Source: a virus
Reading direction: 5' to 3' (one strand)
IMG/VR virus record: IMGVR_UViG_3300031952_000091
Coordinates: 1-31,747 of that record
DNA: 31,747 nt
Under the pieces are notes generated by a model. The model saw only the letters and a list, made by a program, of their open reading frames with translations. It was not told where the DNA came from and did no database searches. A program made the translations under genes and the position numbers. Shown here one piece after another: positions 8,669-16,751 of the stretch. Within the stretch, counting starts at the first letter, position 1. Each line of letters begins with the position of its first letter.

Positions 8669-9214
8669 TCATTCTCCTTTTATTTTAATGGAAAGTATAT
8701 CTGTTGGTTTTGTTGCCATAATCGTAGGGGCCGATGTCACACCTGCTGCCGGATCATTATGGATGTGAGTATTGAACCTAGTATCAATATAAGTGTCTAG
8801 ATAAGTTTTTAATTTAGTACCAAGTACAAAAGGTTCAGTTGCAGTCTTACTTGATAGATACATAATACCAGTTGTATCGGCATAAATAACTTGACTGAGT
8901 AATTGTATTAACATCTGGTCTGTGCTTGCCGGTGTAACTGCATCAGCGCAATCTGCCAAGCCTGTATAGAAAAACCTTCTCTCACCGTCAACAGTGGGTT
9001 CAACAAGTAATTTCCAACCAACCTGTACACGCAGATACGGTATAGACAGCCCATACCTGCAATAGATCAGATTTGGCATGACATATCCCATTTCAGGTAT
9101 TTCACAATATATTGCACCTTTGTGTGCAACACCACCTTCAGTAGCACACCTGGCCTGTACTGCAGTGGGATCTACTATTTTGGCAATTGCTATATATTTT
9201 GTGATGTTTGTCAT
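8669..9214 (-). CDS. Baseplate central spike (gpV / gp5-like) with HxH apex motif
   Basis: The protein has 181 residues. The N-terminal half (about 6-90) is beta-rich, consistent with the OB-fold of membrane-piercing spikes (AKIVDPTAVQARCATEGG, VQVGWKLLVEPTVDGERRFF). The C-terminal part has FNTHIHNDPAAGVTSAPT at about 148-164. Spike proteins such as P2 gpV carry an H-x-H motif near the tip that binds an iron ion, and H150/H152 fit it. It follows the gpD-like hub gene and precedes the gp25-like gene, the normal order for a hub-spike pair. An AAGGAC site lies before the ATG. Confidence 0.8.
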   Translation of the reverse strand: MTNITKYIAIAKIVDPTAVQARCATEGGVAHKGAIYCEIPEMGYVMPNLIYCRYGLSIPYLRVQVGWKLLVEPTVDGERRFFYTGLADCADAVTPASTDQMLIQLLSQVIYADTTGIMYLSSKTATEPFVLGTKLKTYLDTYIDTRFNTHIHNDPAAGVTSAPTIMATKPTDILSIKIKGE

Positions 9215-9216
9215 TA

Positions 9217-10560
9217 TTATGTCCTTAATGTAGCTTTTATTTCAGACTTCAACATGCCCTGTTGGTATGTCAGTGTAGTTTCTTTTATGTTTATTGCGAT
9301 AGCTTTTGCCCCATATGTCTTTGTCGATTTCTCATACAACCATCCAGGTAAGTCAGTATTTAATTTATTGGTATAGTCACCACCGGCATAAATTACACCA
9401 GTGCAAGGTGCTCTTAAATTCACATCTCCTTCATTTAATACAACAGTCAGTGCAATTGCAGATCCATCAGCACTATTTGGAGCAAGTGTATCCGATTTAT
9501 TCGGTGCGCCATCGCCGTCTGTTTCATAGAAATATCGTAGTGCTTCCTTACCCTTGCCAGTTATTGTTAATTCTGCAGCATATGCAGAAAATTGTCCGAA
9601 CATCAACGGATCAGTTTTGGCAAGTTTTTGGAATTTCTCTTTCATCGTATAAGTCACACCATCAACTAATAACTTATATTTATTTGTCTGCGAACCATCT
9701 TCTTTGAACATGACCGAACTTGGTTCTGTTGCAGATCCACCTATGGTAACGCCTTGTGACCATTCCACGGATTCGGCATAGTGCATATATATTTTGCCTC
9801 TGTTTGTCCTATACCCAATGATATATTCATTTGGAGATCCTGGCATCCTGTTCTTTACACCCATTAAACTGCCGTTCTTACACGCACCTTCAATGTCAGC
9901 AACAACTATAGTTGGTATGAGTGACGTGTTGTCAAAATAATAAACCAATCCCCAATCTCTTACTAATTTGTCAAGCATTTCCATATCTGTACATGTCTGT
10001 AGCGGTACTTGTGTGGGTTTAAGTATCATATCTTTTGCTAAAAAATTTAATTGATAACCCTGTAAAGACACAATTTCAGCAAATATTGTCTGATATGTCG
10101 CAGGCGTCATAAATTTACGTCTGCGTTGTTGATTGGAAAATAATATTTCCGGCCCATACGCCTTTACAGAAAAGTTCACCATATCTTTGGCATTGCCATA
10201 GGGATACGCCCTCATCTCACCATCGAAACATACAACGGGTTTATCCATGTCATTCCAAAACGTGATACGAATTTTGGAACCTCTTAAAAATATTTCCTCA
10301 ATGTATTTGTCTTGTGTAATGCTTATATCAAGTTCAGATGGTGCATGTTCTTTTTTGTCCATTGTCCGCTGTGCTATGCCATCACTTGATTCTGCAAATT
10401 TATTACGTCTTGCCTTGCCCTCTGATATGCCATACCTTATTTTAATCGAACTCACATAAGGGCCAATGACACGGGTAAAGTCAAAATAATGTGCGCTCAG
10501 TGGTGGAGCGACTTCAATTTTCCACTTCACCATCCTTGAATTGCATTTCATTACAGCCAT
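9217..10560 (-). CDS. Baseplate hub, late control gpD-like (gp27/VgrG N-domain type)
   Basis: This 447-residue protein is of the size and kind of phage late-control gene D products. It contains SVKAYGPEILFSNQQRRRKF, the segment TYQTIFAEIVSLQGY, and the typical QTCTDMEMLDKLVRDWGLVY followed by YFDN, which is common to gpD, Mu gp44 and VgrG proteins. The trimeric hub caps the tail tube and holds the spike. The next gene encodes the spike. The start is a TAATG overlap with the 90-aa gene and lacks its own strong ribosome site. A second Met at residue 4 is possible as the start. Confidence 0.85.
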   Translation of the reverse strand: MAVMKCNSRMVKWKIEVAPPLSAHYFDFTRVIGPYVSSIKIRYGISEGKARRNKFAESSDGIAQRTMDKKEHAPSELDISITQDKYIEEIFLRGSKIRITFWNDMDKPVVCFDGEMRAYPYGNAKDMVNFSVKAYGPEILFSNQQRRRKFMTPATYQTIFAEIVSLQGYQLNFLAKDMILKPTQVPLQTCTDMEMLDKLVRDWGLVYYFDNTSLIPTIVVADIEGACKNGSLMGVKNRMPGSPNEYIIGYRTNRGKIYMHYAESVEWSQGVTIGGSATEPSSVMFKEDGSQTNKYKLLVDGVTYTMKEKFQKLAKTDPLMFGQFSAYAAELTITGKGKEALRYFYETDGDGAPNKSDTLAPNSADGSAIALTVVLNEGDVNLRAPCTGVIYAGGDYTNKLNTDLPGWLYEKSTKTYGAKAIAINIKETTLTYQQGMLKSEIKATLRT

Positions 10561-10832
10561 TATAACACCGTATTTGTGGTATCAGCTTCAATTGGTATAT
10601 AGACATCACCAAGTCTGTACAAATCGCCACGTTCTTCCATGTATTGAATAAAATTGACATCAATAATTCGATAAGCAAATAATTCAGATCCAAAATATTT
10701 ATATGCGTAATGATCGAGTTCAAGATCGATAAATTTTGATTTAATTGTTTCACCGGCGACATAGGGTTCCCTATACATTTTAACAGTTAATCCGAACAAT
10801 TCCTGTTCTTCGACTTCATTCCATCTTAACAT
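10560..10832 (-). CDS. Small baseplate protein (gpX- or gp53-like)
   Basis: The protein has 90 residues with CGGAG six bases before the ATG. The C-terminal half reads FAYRIIDVNFIQYMEERGDL and ends in YIPIEAD. The pattern of a conserved Asn-containing strand, then GD and a YIP strand, is shared by small baseplate wedge and LysM-like proteins such as P2 gpX or T4 gp53. It lies directly before the gpD-like hub gene, which is the position of gpX in P2-type phages. The family choice is uncertain but a baseplate role is likely. Confidence 0.6.
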   Translation of the reverse strand: MLRWNEVEEQELFGLTVKMYREPYVAGETIKSKFIDLELDHYAYKYFGSELFAYRIIDVNFIQYMEERGDLYRLGDVYIPIEADTTNTVL

Positions 10833-10844
10833 TATTGACTCCGC

Positions 10845-11456
10845 TTATTTAGAGTATATTTTTGGTTGTTCTTTCCTGACCCCTCTAAATTTATACAACG
10901 ACTCCCTGGCAATGGACAAGGAAGCACCGGCAATGGCTTCAGCTTTTTTTGCTATTTGATTAGCCTTATTCAACGGATGATCCTCAACCAGCCCCAAACT
11001 AATTGATATATCCGCTTTTTTAGGTATACCCAATATTCCAGTAGCAACACCAGCCTTAAAATGATCTTCACTTATTTTTATATCCAATACGTCCCATACT
11101 AATGGAACAAGTGAAACACCGAATTGGAATAATACCTGGGGTGGGGGAAAATTTTCATTGCCATATGTCATACCCCACCCACCGAGTAAACCAGGATCGG
11201 GTTCACGCAATTGTTCAAAAAAAGCTATCTCTGCCGTAACACCAAGAGGTGATTCCATATCAAGACATACTATTTTAAAACTGACTTCTTTGGCTTCAAA
11301 TCCTGAAAAATATCTTTTCTTACTCGCACCGCCTATATTTGGTGCTACTGCATAATTTATCTTTTTATTTGTCTCAATCGATTCAGGATTGAATGTAAAG
11401 ACAAATGGCATTTTTGACGACATATTAACTATTATTCCATGTCCTTGATTTGGCAT
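10845..11456 (-). CDS. Baseplate tube-initiator / contractile injection system tube-type protein
   Basis: The protein has 203 residues. The N-terminus has MPFVFTFNPESIETNKKINY, then YFSGFEAKEVSFKIVCLD. The F-x-F-N-P-x-x-(I/V) motif followed by a G-(x)n-F-(D/E)-x-(K/x)-x-V-(S/x)-F strand is typical of proteins linking the tube to the baseplate hub in contractile systems. The usual C-terminal LysM is not obvious; instead there is a basic helical tail (ANQIAKKAEAIAGASLSIAR). AGGGG lies before the ATG. It sits between the tape measure and the hub genes, the expected position. Confidence 0.7.
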   Translation of the reverse strand: MPNQGHGIIVNMSSKMPFVFTFNPESIETNKKINYAVAPNIGGASKKRYFSGFEAKEVSFKIVCLDMESPLGVTAEIAFFEQLREPDPGLLGGWGMTYGNENFPPPQVLFQFGVSLVPLVWDVLDIKISEDHFKAGVATGILGIPKKADISISLGLVEDHPLNKANQIAKKAEAIAGASLSIARESLYKFRGVRKEQPKIYSK

Positions 11457-11464
11457 ATTATCCC

Positions 11465-13159
11465 CTATTTATAGACACCGATACCAGGTTGGCTTTGATC
11501 TCTCGGATCAAGATATGGCGTTAATACCGGATGTTGGTTGTAAACATATACTACGCTATTACTTACAGTGCCTTTAGCCCTACCACCACCTATCCAATTA
11601 CCTGCAGCATCAATATCGCCCCTTTTCCGTGCGGCTTCCATTTTTTTTAAACCTTCTGCAGTATATTCATTAAACCAACCCTGGTTAAGCCCATATTCTT
11701 TCTCAGCAGTTGCAGTATTAACAACACTTTTCATATACGATGAAGTAGCATCTGCAAGTGATGCGTCAGAAAGAACACCGAAAGCATTTAAAATGCTATA
11801 AACAACTTTTCTCAAATATAACAAATTTGATATTTGTTTGGCGATCAAAGCATCAAGACCGATACCTACTCTACCCCACCCTGCAACTAATTCATCGAGC
11901 GGTCTTCTCATCTCTGCAACAACACCATCAAGAAATATATTAAATAGATTAAAAGTAACTCGTAGACCAGTTATAAAATCCGCTAACATCTCAACCATAG
12001 ATTGTGTTTTACCTATGCACCCATCTAAAGCTGCAGCAAGTCTAAATGGTAATACAATAAGATTTACTAACGCTTCTACAAATTTTAATATTATAACGAG
12101 TAATTCGGCTATTAAATACCCACATAGTCTTAATAATTGGTAAACCAACGAAAGCACGGGCATAATAGGTTCTAAAGCTATGTTTATTTGTGTAAGTAAA
12201 TCCCATATCCATGCAAAAATGCCACCGATGCCAGTACCAATTTCTGTTATATCATTTTTTGCACTAGCAAAAAAAGCGATACCACTTTCTTTTATGTCGA
12301 ACATTATATCTCTAATCTGCGACCAGAACGTAATAACACCAGGATCTTCTGAAGCACCAGTAAACGATATTAAAAATTCATCTGCAAAACCAGTAATGGT
12401 TGACCACAAACCTTCCATTGTCTTGCTGCGATTAATTGCAAGATCAAATATTTTTGGCATTTTACTCAATTCAACCATAAACGCACTGATTTGTGCTTGG
12501 CTGCCTAAATTACCAGATTGTTGTGATTTTTCATATGCATTTAATACATCAGGACCAAATGGGCGCAACAGCCTTTTATTGCCCTGTGTAACACCCCAAA
12601 TAGCACGTTCGGGGCCAAGCATACGACCCTCGGCATCGCTGAATGTACCTAAAGCATTAAAAATTTCCATAGCAGATCTATTGTTTTGTAACCCACCAGC
12701 ACCTTTTCTATATGGATCAAAACCAAATTGAGTCGCTTTCATAGTAGCAGATATTTGTTGTGTTGGTGTATAAGGTGTTGTTAAAGAATCTCTAATGGCC
12801 TCACGTACCAATCTCCTGGCTTCCTTACCACTTCCGGTAAATGCAGTCATCTGCACAATAGAATTTTCAACCAACATTCCAGCTTTTGCAATTGTACCAA
12901 TTATTGTGCTTACTGCTCTAAATGCGGCATATAACCCAAGTGTTGCCGCCCCTAACATGGCGAATTTACCGGCAAGGCCAACCGCAGCCTCACCGCCAAC
13001 ACCGCCACCAATACCACCAGTTATCCCGCCACCGCCACCATTGGCTCCACCCATAACTTTTGCTTTAGTGCGATCTAAAGTAGTATTGAGACGTTCAAGA
13101 TCCCTGATAGCTCTTGCAACATCCATGACAAATCTTATAGTTTGGGTTTTAACTGCCAT
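11465..13159 (-). CDS. Tail tape measure protein
   Basis: A 564-residue protein between the tail chaperone genes and the baseplate genes, which is the tape-measure slot. It has a helical N-terminus (VARAIRDLERLNTTLDRTKA), a Gly-rich hinge (37-57), and hydrophobic stretches at about 63-95 and 337-377. These are characteristic of tape measures, which set tail length and later enter the host envelope. The segment RDSLTTPYTPTQQISATMKA and the following FGFDPY region resemble tape measures of other myophages. At roughly 1.5 angstrom per residue it would give a tail near 85 nm, which is fairly short for a myovirus. AGGGAA precedes the ATG. Confidence 0.9.
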   Translation of the reverse strand: MAVKTQTIRFVMDVARAIRDLERLNTTLDRTKAKVMGGANGGGGGITGGIGGGVGGEAAVGLAGKFAMLGAATLGLYAAFRAVSTIIGTIAKAGMLVENSIVQMTAFTGSGKEARRLVREAIRDSLTTPYTPTQQISATMKATQFGFDPYRKGAGGLQNNRSAMEIFNALGTFSDAEGRMLGPERAIWGVTQGNKRLLRPFGPDVLNAYEKSQQSGNLGSQAQISAFMVELSKMPKIFDLAINRSKTMEGLWSTITGFADEFLISFTGASEDPGVITFWSQIRDIMFDIKESGIAFFASAKNDITEIGTGIGGIFAWIWDLLTQINIALEPIMPVLSLVYQLLRLCGYLIAELLVIILKFVEALVNLIVLPFRLAAALDGCIGKTQSMVEMLADFITGLRVTFNLFNIFLDGVVAEMRRPLDELVAGWGRVGIGLDALIAKQISNLLYLRKVVYSILNAFGVLSDASLADATSSYMKSVVNTATAEKEYGLNQGWFNEYTAEGLKKMEAARKRGDIDAAGNWIGGGRAKGTVSNSVVYVYNQHPVLTPYLDPRDQSQPGIGVYK

Positions 13160-13167
13160 TTTATTCC

Positions 13168-13431
13168 CTATTCATAATCTTCTTCATCTACTGTGCGTTC
13201 CTTGAAATCTTCTTTCGTTTCTTCATATATACGGAACAACCTATTTATTCCTATAGAATCAACAATATCCGGCGACCATTTGTATCTCATCCTTAACAAT
13301 CGATATATACTGTAATATATATCAATAATAGTCTCCAATGTCATCCACGCCGATTCTTTATATTTTAACTCCCATCCAGTATAGGGATAACCCTTATTGC
13401 CAATACTAGGATACCAAAACACTTCTGGCAT
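13168..13431 (-). CDS. Tail assembly chaperone C-terminal part, probably made by -1 frameshift
   Basis: The ATG-bounded reading has 87 residues, with a helical body rich in aromatic residues (LETIIDIYYSIYRLLRMRY) and an acidic end. The ATG at 13431 lacks a properly spaced ribosome site (AAAGG only two bases away). The frame stays open upstream across the slippery TTTTTTC in the preceding gene. In that mode it adds 102 residues to the first 274 of the upstream protein, giving a 376-residue fusion. This parallels the P2 E/E+E' and lambda G/GT pairs that lie between tube and tape-measure genes and escort the tape measure during tail assembly. Independent expression from the internal ATG cannot be excluded. 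Confidence 0.75.
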   Translation of the reverse strand: MPEVFWYPSIGNKGYPYTGWELKYKESAWMTLETIIDIYYSIYRLLRMRYKWSPDIVDSIGINRLFRIYEETKEDFKERTVDEEDYE

Positions 13432-13482
13432 TGCCTTTAACGGACGTGGTTTGATTTCTTCGGCAATAAGGGTAAGAAAAAA
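13390..13482 (-). promoter_or_regulatory. Programmed -1 ribosomal frameshift signal (slippery site plus stem)
   Basis: On the minus strand the heptamer T TTT TTC (13482-13476) is in the correct phase of the upstream gene (codons AAT TTT TTC). An overlapping A AAT TTT also satisfies the rule. Two bases further a perfect 12-bp inverted repeat starts: ACCCTTATTGCC at 13473-13462 pairs with GGCAATAAGGGT at 13401-13390, across a 60-nt loop. The -1 frame is open from the slip site into the 87-aa gene. The short spacer is unusual, but partial opening of the stem would lengthen it. Confidence 0.75.
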
Positions 13483-14297
13483 TTTGTATAGTCCAGTCCA
13501 TCCCTTATTTCGTTACCACATATTTTGCAATAAACAACTCTATCTCTGGCATCAATACCAACAAGATTAGCAGCCATAGCTTCTTCTGCAGCGTCTTGAT
13601 TGGCTTGGGTGTTCAAATACGTTCCAGAAAATGACTTCTCCGGCACACGTTTGATCCGGTTAAAATCAACTTCTGACATGCCATGTATTTTGACAATGGA
13701 AGCATCCCAACACGCTCTAATCATATTGGCTTCGCTTGCCATAGCCCACTGGCTGCGATGTATTTTCAACATGTCGCCAATACTGATGTGTTGCATAGTA
13801 ATGGTTTTAAATACACCACCAGCCATTGTTTTATTCGATTGAATGTCAATAGGATCTGGCAATTCTACGTCAAAAGTAACATCACTGTTCCTAAGAAAAA
13901 TCTCATCTATAATACCCGTATCAATAAGAGTTTGCCAACTCTCATTGACATCAGTGTATTGTTCCATTTTTGGCCGACTGCAGCGATTGCAATAAAAACT
14001 TTCTGGAATAATGGGATGAGTTTCACCAGTTTTTAGTTTAATGTTCTCATATCCTATCTTCCAGGTATCAATAACCTTTATATCTTCATAATCCTGTGGC
14101 TTTAGAACATATTCTTCATTGTCCTCTGTAAAGAACGATGAAACCGTGCCTTTGATCAGATTCAATAATCTCGCCGCACCGGTTTTCTCTGCACCGTCAA
14201 GCATTGCGATAACCCCTCCGGTGAGGGGTTTTACTATCGCATGATTATACCATTTATTTCCCCTTGTTATCCCACAATAAAGTTGAAATTTACTCAT
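13437..14297 (-). CDS. Tail assembly chaperone, zinc-type, 0-frame product (T4 gp26-like?)
   Basis: The protein has 286 residues, encoded between tail tube and tape measure. Two CxxC pairs, C103/C106 (FYCNRCSRPK) and C257/C260 (VYCKICGNEI), could jointly hold one zinc. The middle contains PDPIDIQSNKTMAGGVFKTI. A long chaperone with split CxxC pairs is reminiscent of T4 gp26-type baseplate-hub/tail-assembly proteins, but I am not certain of the family. The last 12 codons lie beyond a slippery TTTTTTC (F273-F274), where a -1 shift would replace the end with 102 residues from the next gene. GAGG lies 12 bases before the ATG. Confidence 0.7.
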   Translation of the reverse strand: MSKFQLYCGITRGNKWYNHAIVKPLTGGVIAMLDGAEKTGAARLLNLIKGTVSSFFTEDNEEYVLKPQDYEDIKVIDTWKIGYENIKLKTGETHPIIPESFYCNRCSRPKMEQYTDVNESWQTLIDTGIIDEIFLRNSDVTFDVELPDPIDIQSNKTMAGGVFKTITMQHISIGDMLKIHRSQWAMASEANMIRACWDASIVKIHGMSEVDFNRIKRVPEKSFSGTYLNTQANQDAAEEAMAANLVGIDARDRVVYCKICGNEIRDGLDYTNFFLPLLPKKSNHVR

Positions 14298-14301
14298 AAA
14301 A

Positions 14302-14712
14302 TTAAATTACCTCTTGTATAAATTCAGGAAGCAGAACATATTTTTTCTTGTCAACTTCTTTGCTATCACGGTTGAAAGCATTCTTTTTACCCATAGCAAG
14401 TGAAGTGTTCGTGAACAGATACGTAAGAACAGGTGTTTTTGCCGAGTTGTAATAAACGACATAGATGTCTTTTATCGCACCAGACTGACACCAATCCTGG
14501 CATATCTCATATTCATACCGATCTTTGGTAAGAAGGATAGTCAATTCAACTTCACCGATGTCAAAGATCTGGTCACGAACACCATATTTTCTTTCGCCAT
14601 CAGCTACTTTAATCCGACCTTCTTCTCCCTCTGAGAACTCCCCTACTTCCAGGGGATATATTTTTTTACCATCTATTTCTATCCAGACATTTAGCGATTG
14701 AGCACGGGCCAT
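14302..14712 (-). CDS. Tail tube protein
   Basis: This 136-residue beta-rich protein follows the sheath gene directly, the universal sheath-tube order of myophages. It contains LNVWIEIDGKKIYPLEVGEF, then a block VELTILLTKDRYEYEICQDW and TPVLTYLFTNTSLAM. Size is typical of single-domain tube proteins that stack as hexamers to form the DNA channel. A strong AAGGAGG site eight bases before the ATG suits a high-copy structural protein. Confidence 0.82.
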   Translation of the reverse strand: MARAQSLNVWIEIDGKKIYPLEVGEFSEGEEGRIKVADGERKYGVRDQIFDIGEVELTILLTKDRYEYEICQDWCQSGAIKDIYVVYYNSAKTPVLTYLFTNTSLAMGKKNAFNRDSKEVDKKKYVLLPEFIQEVI

Positions 14713-14725
14713 ATTATTATCCTCC

Positions 14726-16519
14726 TTATCCTCTTACTGACGTAACTGGTGCAGATGCTATTGACAGTATCAATTCTTCAATAGGCGGTACTGCAACAAA
14801 CTGGAGGAATATCTGTTCAATTCCATTTGCAATATCAGCCAAAGTATTGATACTAAAGTCATTTATAATCAAGCACACATCTGAAAAACCAGTATCACTG
14901 CCATCTGCTTTCTGACCAACAAAAAGTTGTCCGGCATCAAATTTTTTCTTCATATAACCCCAAACAGTATTGTAATGACTGTTCTGAGCACTCTTACCAG
15001 ACTGGTCCTGTTCAACTTCACGCAGGTACGTTACAATTGACCGTGAATACAGTAAAAACTGCATGATCTGGTTTTGGTACATGTACCCTGCATCAGTGCT
15101 GAATGTTCTGGCACTGTTGTTTGTAATGCCTTTGCCACGTCTGTACCGGCAAATATTTATGCTATAATTTTTAATCAATCTCGACCCCACACCTTCTTGG
15201 TCGTCATGTACGAGATTATTTGAATCAAGCAGTTGATCATTACATTTTAAAATCATTTCTGATTTATTACCAGCAGCTACTTTGGCTTCACCAAATTTTG
15301 AATAAGTATTGAACCACAGTGCTGTGTCAGTACCAACTTTGGGTATGTGTTTATAACCGCCTATAACAGTGGGATCAACAACATTTATCCATTTGTCGCT
15401 AGGTAGCATTGCAAATACAATAGCACCCCTTAACGATGCACCAAAATTTTTAAGAGTAGCTTCAACAGCACCATCAGAAGCCTGTGCGTAATAGATGCCC
15501 TTGTAATTCGATGTACAGAAATTAGCCATATTTGTATTATGGGTAATTGTTGCACTTTCAGGCGCAAGCATGATCGTAAACTCAGTTGAATTGAGATACG
15601 TGTTTGCCAGTGTATTCCAGTTTGCGTCAACAAATGCAGACCCATCACTTCCACTTGTCAATGGCGTCCATGCCGTAAGATCAGCAGGTAATTGTGTTAA
15701 GGCCGGAGTATTGTTAGAAGCATTAATAGCGAGTTTAACATACTCTGAACCAGTTATTAAATCATTTACTAATACAGCCAAACCAACCGTATCTGATTTA
15801 GCAAATGGTGCTTCCCAAGTTTCCTGTTTCTGATAATTGCCAGAAGAATCTTTTAAAGCAATTTCAAGTTTAACATCAGATCTGCTTGCAGTTGTACTCG
15901 CAACAGTTAAAGTCTGCGCCAAAGTAACTGCAGAAAAAGTTATTTTCTTTAAAGCAGTATCAATGACAGTAATAACAACCATAGCCGTTACTTCGCCAAC
16001 CAGCTTTACATAATATCCGACTTGCAGATTATCAACGCTATCAAGATATGCAACAGTCGCACCAGTAGCAATGTTAGCAGTAATCTTCATTGTGACGTTA
16101 TTAGTTTTAGTTGTCTTAATAGCTATTTTATTTCCAAAAGCGGACTTATCAACTAAACCACGATACGCTGCATTAACGTCAAAAATTTTAAGTGGTGCTG
16201 AGTCAAGTAATGCATATGTGGCTTGTGCTGCACCAGCATCAACATAACTCAATACTTTCATTTCACAACTTACATTTTTGTCCAGTTCTTTATAAAAAGA
16301 ATCTGCAACATATGCAGCCATCCATGTATTGTTGTAACCACCGCATTTTGGATAGAAGTCATTCATTGAATAGATCTCATCCATTAAAACCGGCAGTCCA
16401 CCGCTATCTACAATACCACGTTCTGCCTTACCAAGCAACAGAACCTTAAATATATCAATATCGGTTAAAATTGCACCGCCAAGTGCGGGAACTCTTTGTG
16501 CTCTTGCTCCGTAACCCAT
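14726..16519 (-). CDS. Contractile tail sheath protein
   Basis: The protein has 597 residues. The N-terminus gives the family pattern VPALGGAILTDIDIFKVLLLGKAERG. The C-terminal third carries FSDVCLIINDFSINTLADI and ends in FLQFVAVPPIEELILSIASA, the usual final strands that weave sheath subunits together. It is larger than P2 gpFI and close to T4 gp18. The extra length is a beta-rich insertion around residues 140-260 (TANIATGATVAYLDSVDNLQ), probably surface exposed. GGAGG lies nine bases before the ATG, and the start overlaps the previous stop as TAATG. Confidence 0.92.
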   Translation of the reverse strand: MGYGARAQRVPALGGAILTDIDIFKVLLLGKAERGIVDSGGLPVLMDEIYSMNDFYPKCGGYNNTWMAAYVADSFYKELDKNVSCEMKVLSYVDAGAAQATYALLDSAPLKIFDVNAAYRGLVDKSAFGNKIAIKTTKTNNVTMKITANIATGATVAYLDSVDNLQVGYYVKLVGEVTAMVVITVIDTALKKITFSAVTLAQTLTVASTTASRSDVKLEIALKDSSGNYQKQETWEAPFAKSDTVGLAVLVNDLITGSEYVKLAINASNNTPALTQLPADLTAWTPLTSGSDGSAFVDANWNTLANTYLNSTEFTIMLAPESATITHNTNMANFCTSNYKGIYYAQASDGAVEATLKNFGASLRGAIVFAMLPSDKWINVVDPTVIGGYKHIPKVGTDTALWFNTYSKFGEAKVAAGNKSEMILKCNDQLLDSNNLVHDDQEGVGSRLIKNYSINICRYRRGKGITNNSARTFSTDAGYMYQNQIMQFLLYSRSIVTYLREVEQDQSGKSAQNSHYNTVWGYMKKKFDAGQLFVGQKADGSDTGFSDVCLIINDFSINTLADIANGIEQIFLQFVAVPPIEELILSIASAPVTSVRG

Positions 16520-16740
16520 TATTCTGTACCTCCATCAATTTTCTTTTCCGCTATCTTTTGCGGCCTTTTATAACTTATAGTTTCAACAGCAAAGAAATTT
16601 TTCAACCTTGCAATTTCTTCATTAAAAAGTTCTGAACTATTAAGATTGACTTCACCACCTGGGACAACACTTATACCAGAGCCATCAACCTTCATTATCT
16701 GTTGAGGTACTTCAGTCATATTTTTAAATTTTAGTTCCAT
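16519..16740 (-). CDS. Small protein preceding the sheath gene
   Basis: The protein has 73 residues from an ATG six bases after AAGGAG. A GTG one codon upstream (16743) is possible but worse spaced. It is soluble and has the pattern VDGSGISVVPGGEVNLNSSE followed by a charged C-terminus. Mu-like phages place a small DUF2635-type protein of similar length and layout just before the sheath gene, and this could be the counterpart. That is inference from position and general form only. Confidence 0.55.
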   Translation of the reverse strand: MELKFKNMTEVPQQIMKVDGSGISVVPGGEVNLNSSELFNEEIARLKNFFAVETISYKRPQKIAEKKIDGGTE

Positions 16741-16751
16741 CACGTTCTCCT

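Noticed and set aside
12180-13205. Long plus-strand frames opposite the tape measure
   Set aside because: Antisense shadows without ribosome sites. The minus-strand tape measure is well supported by composition and gene order.
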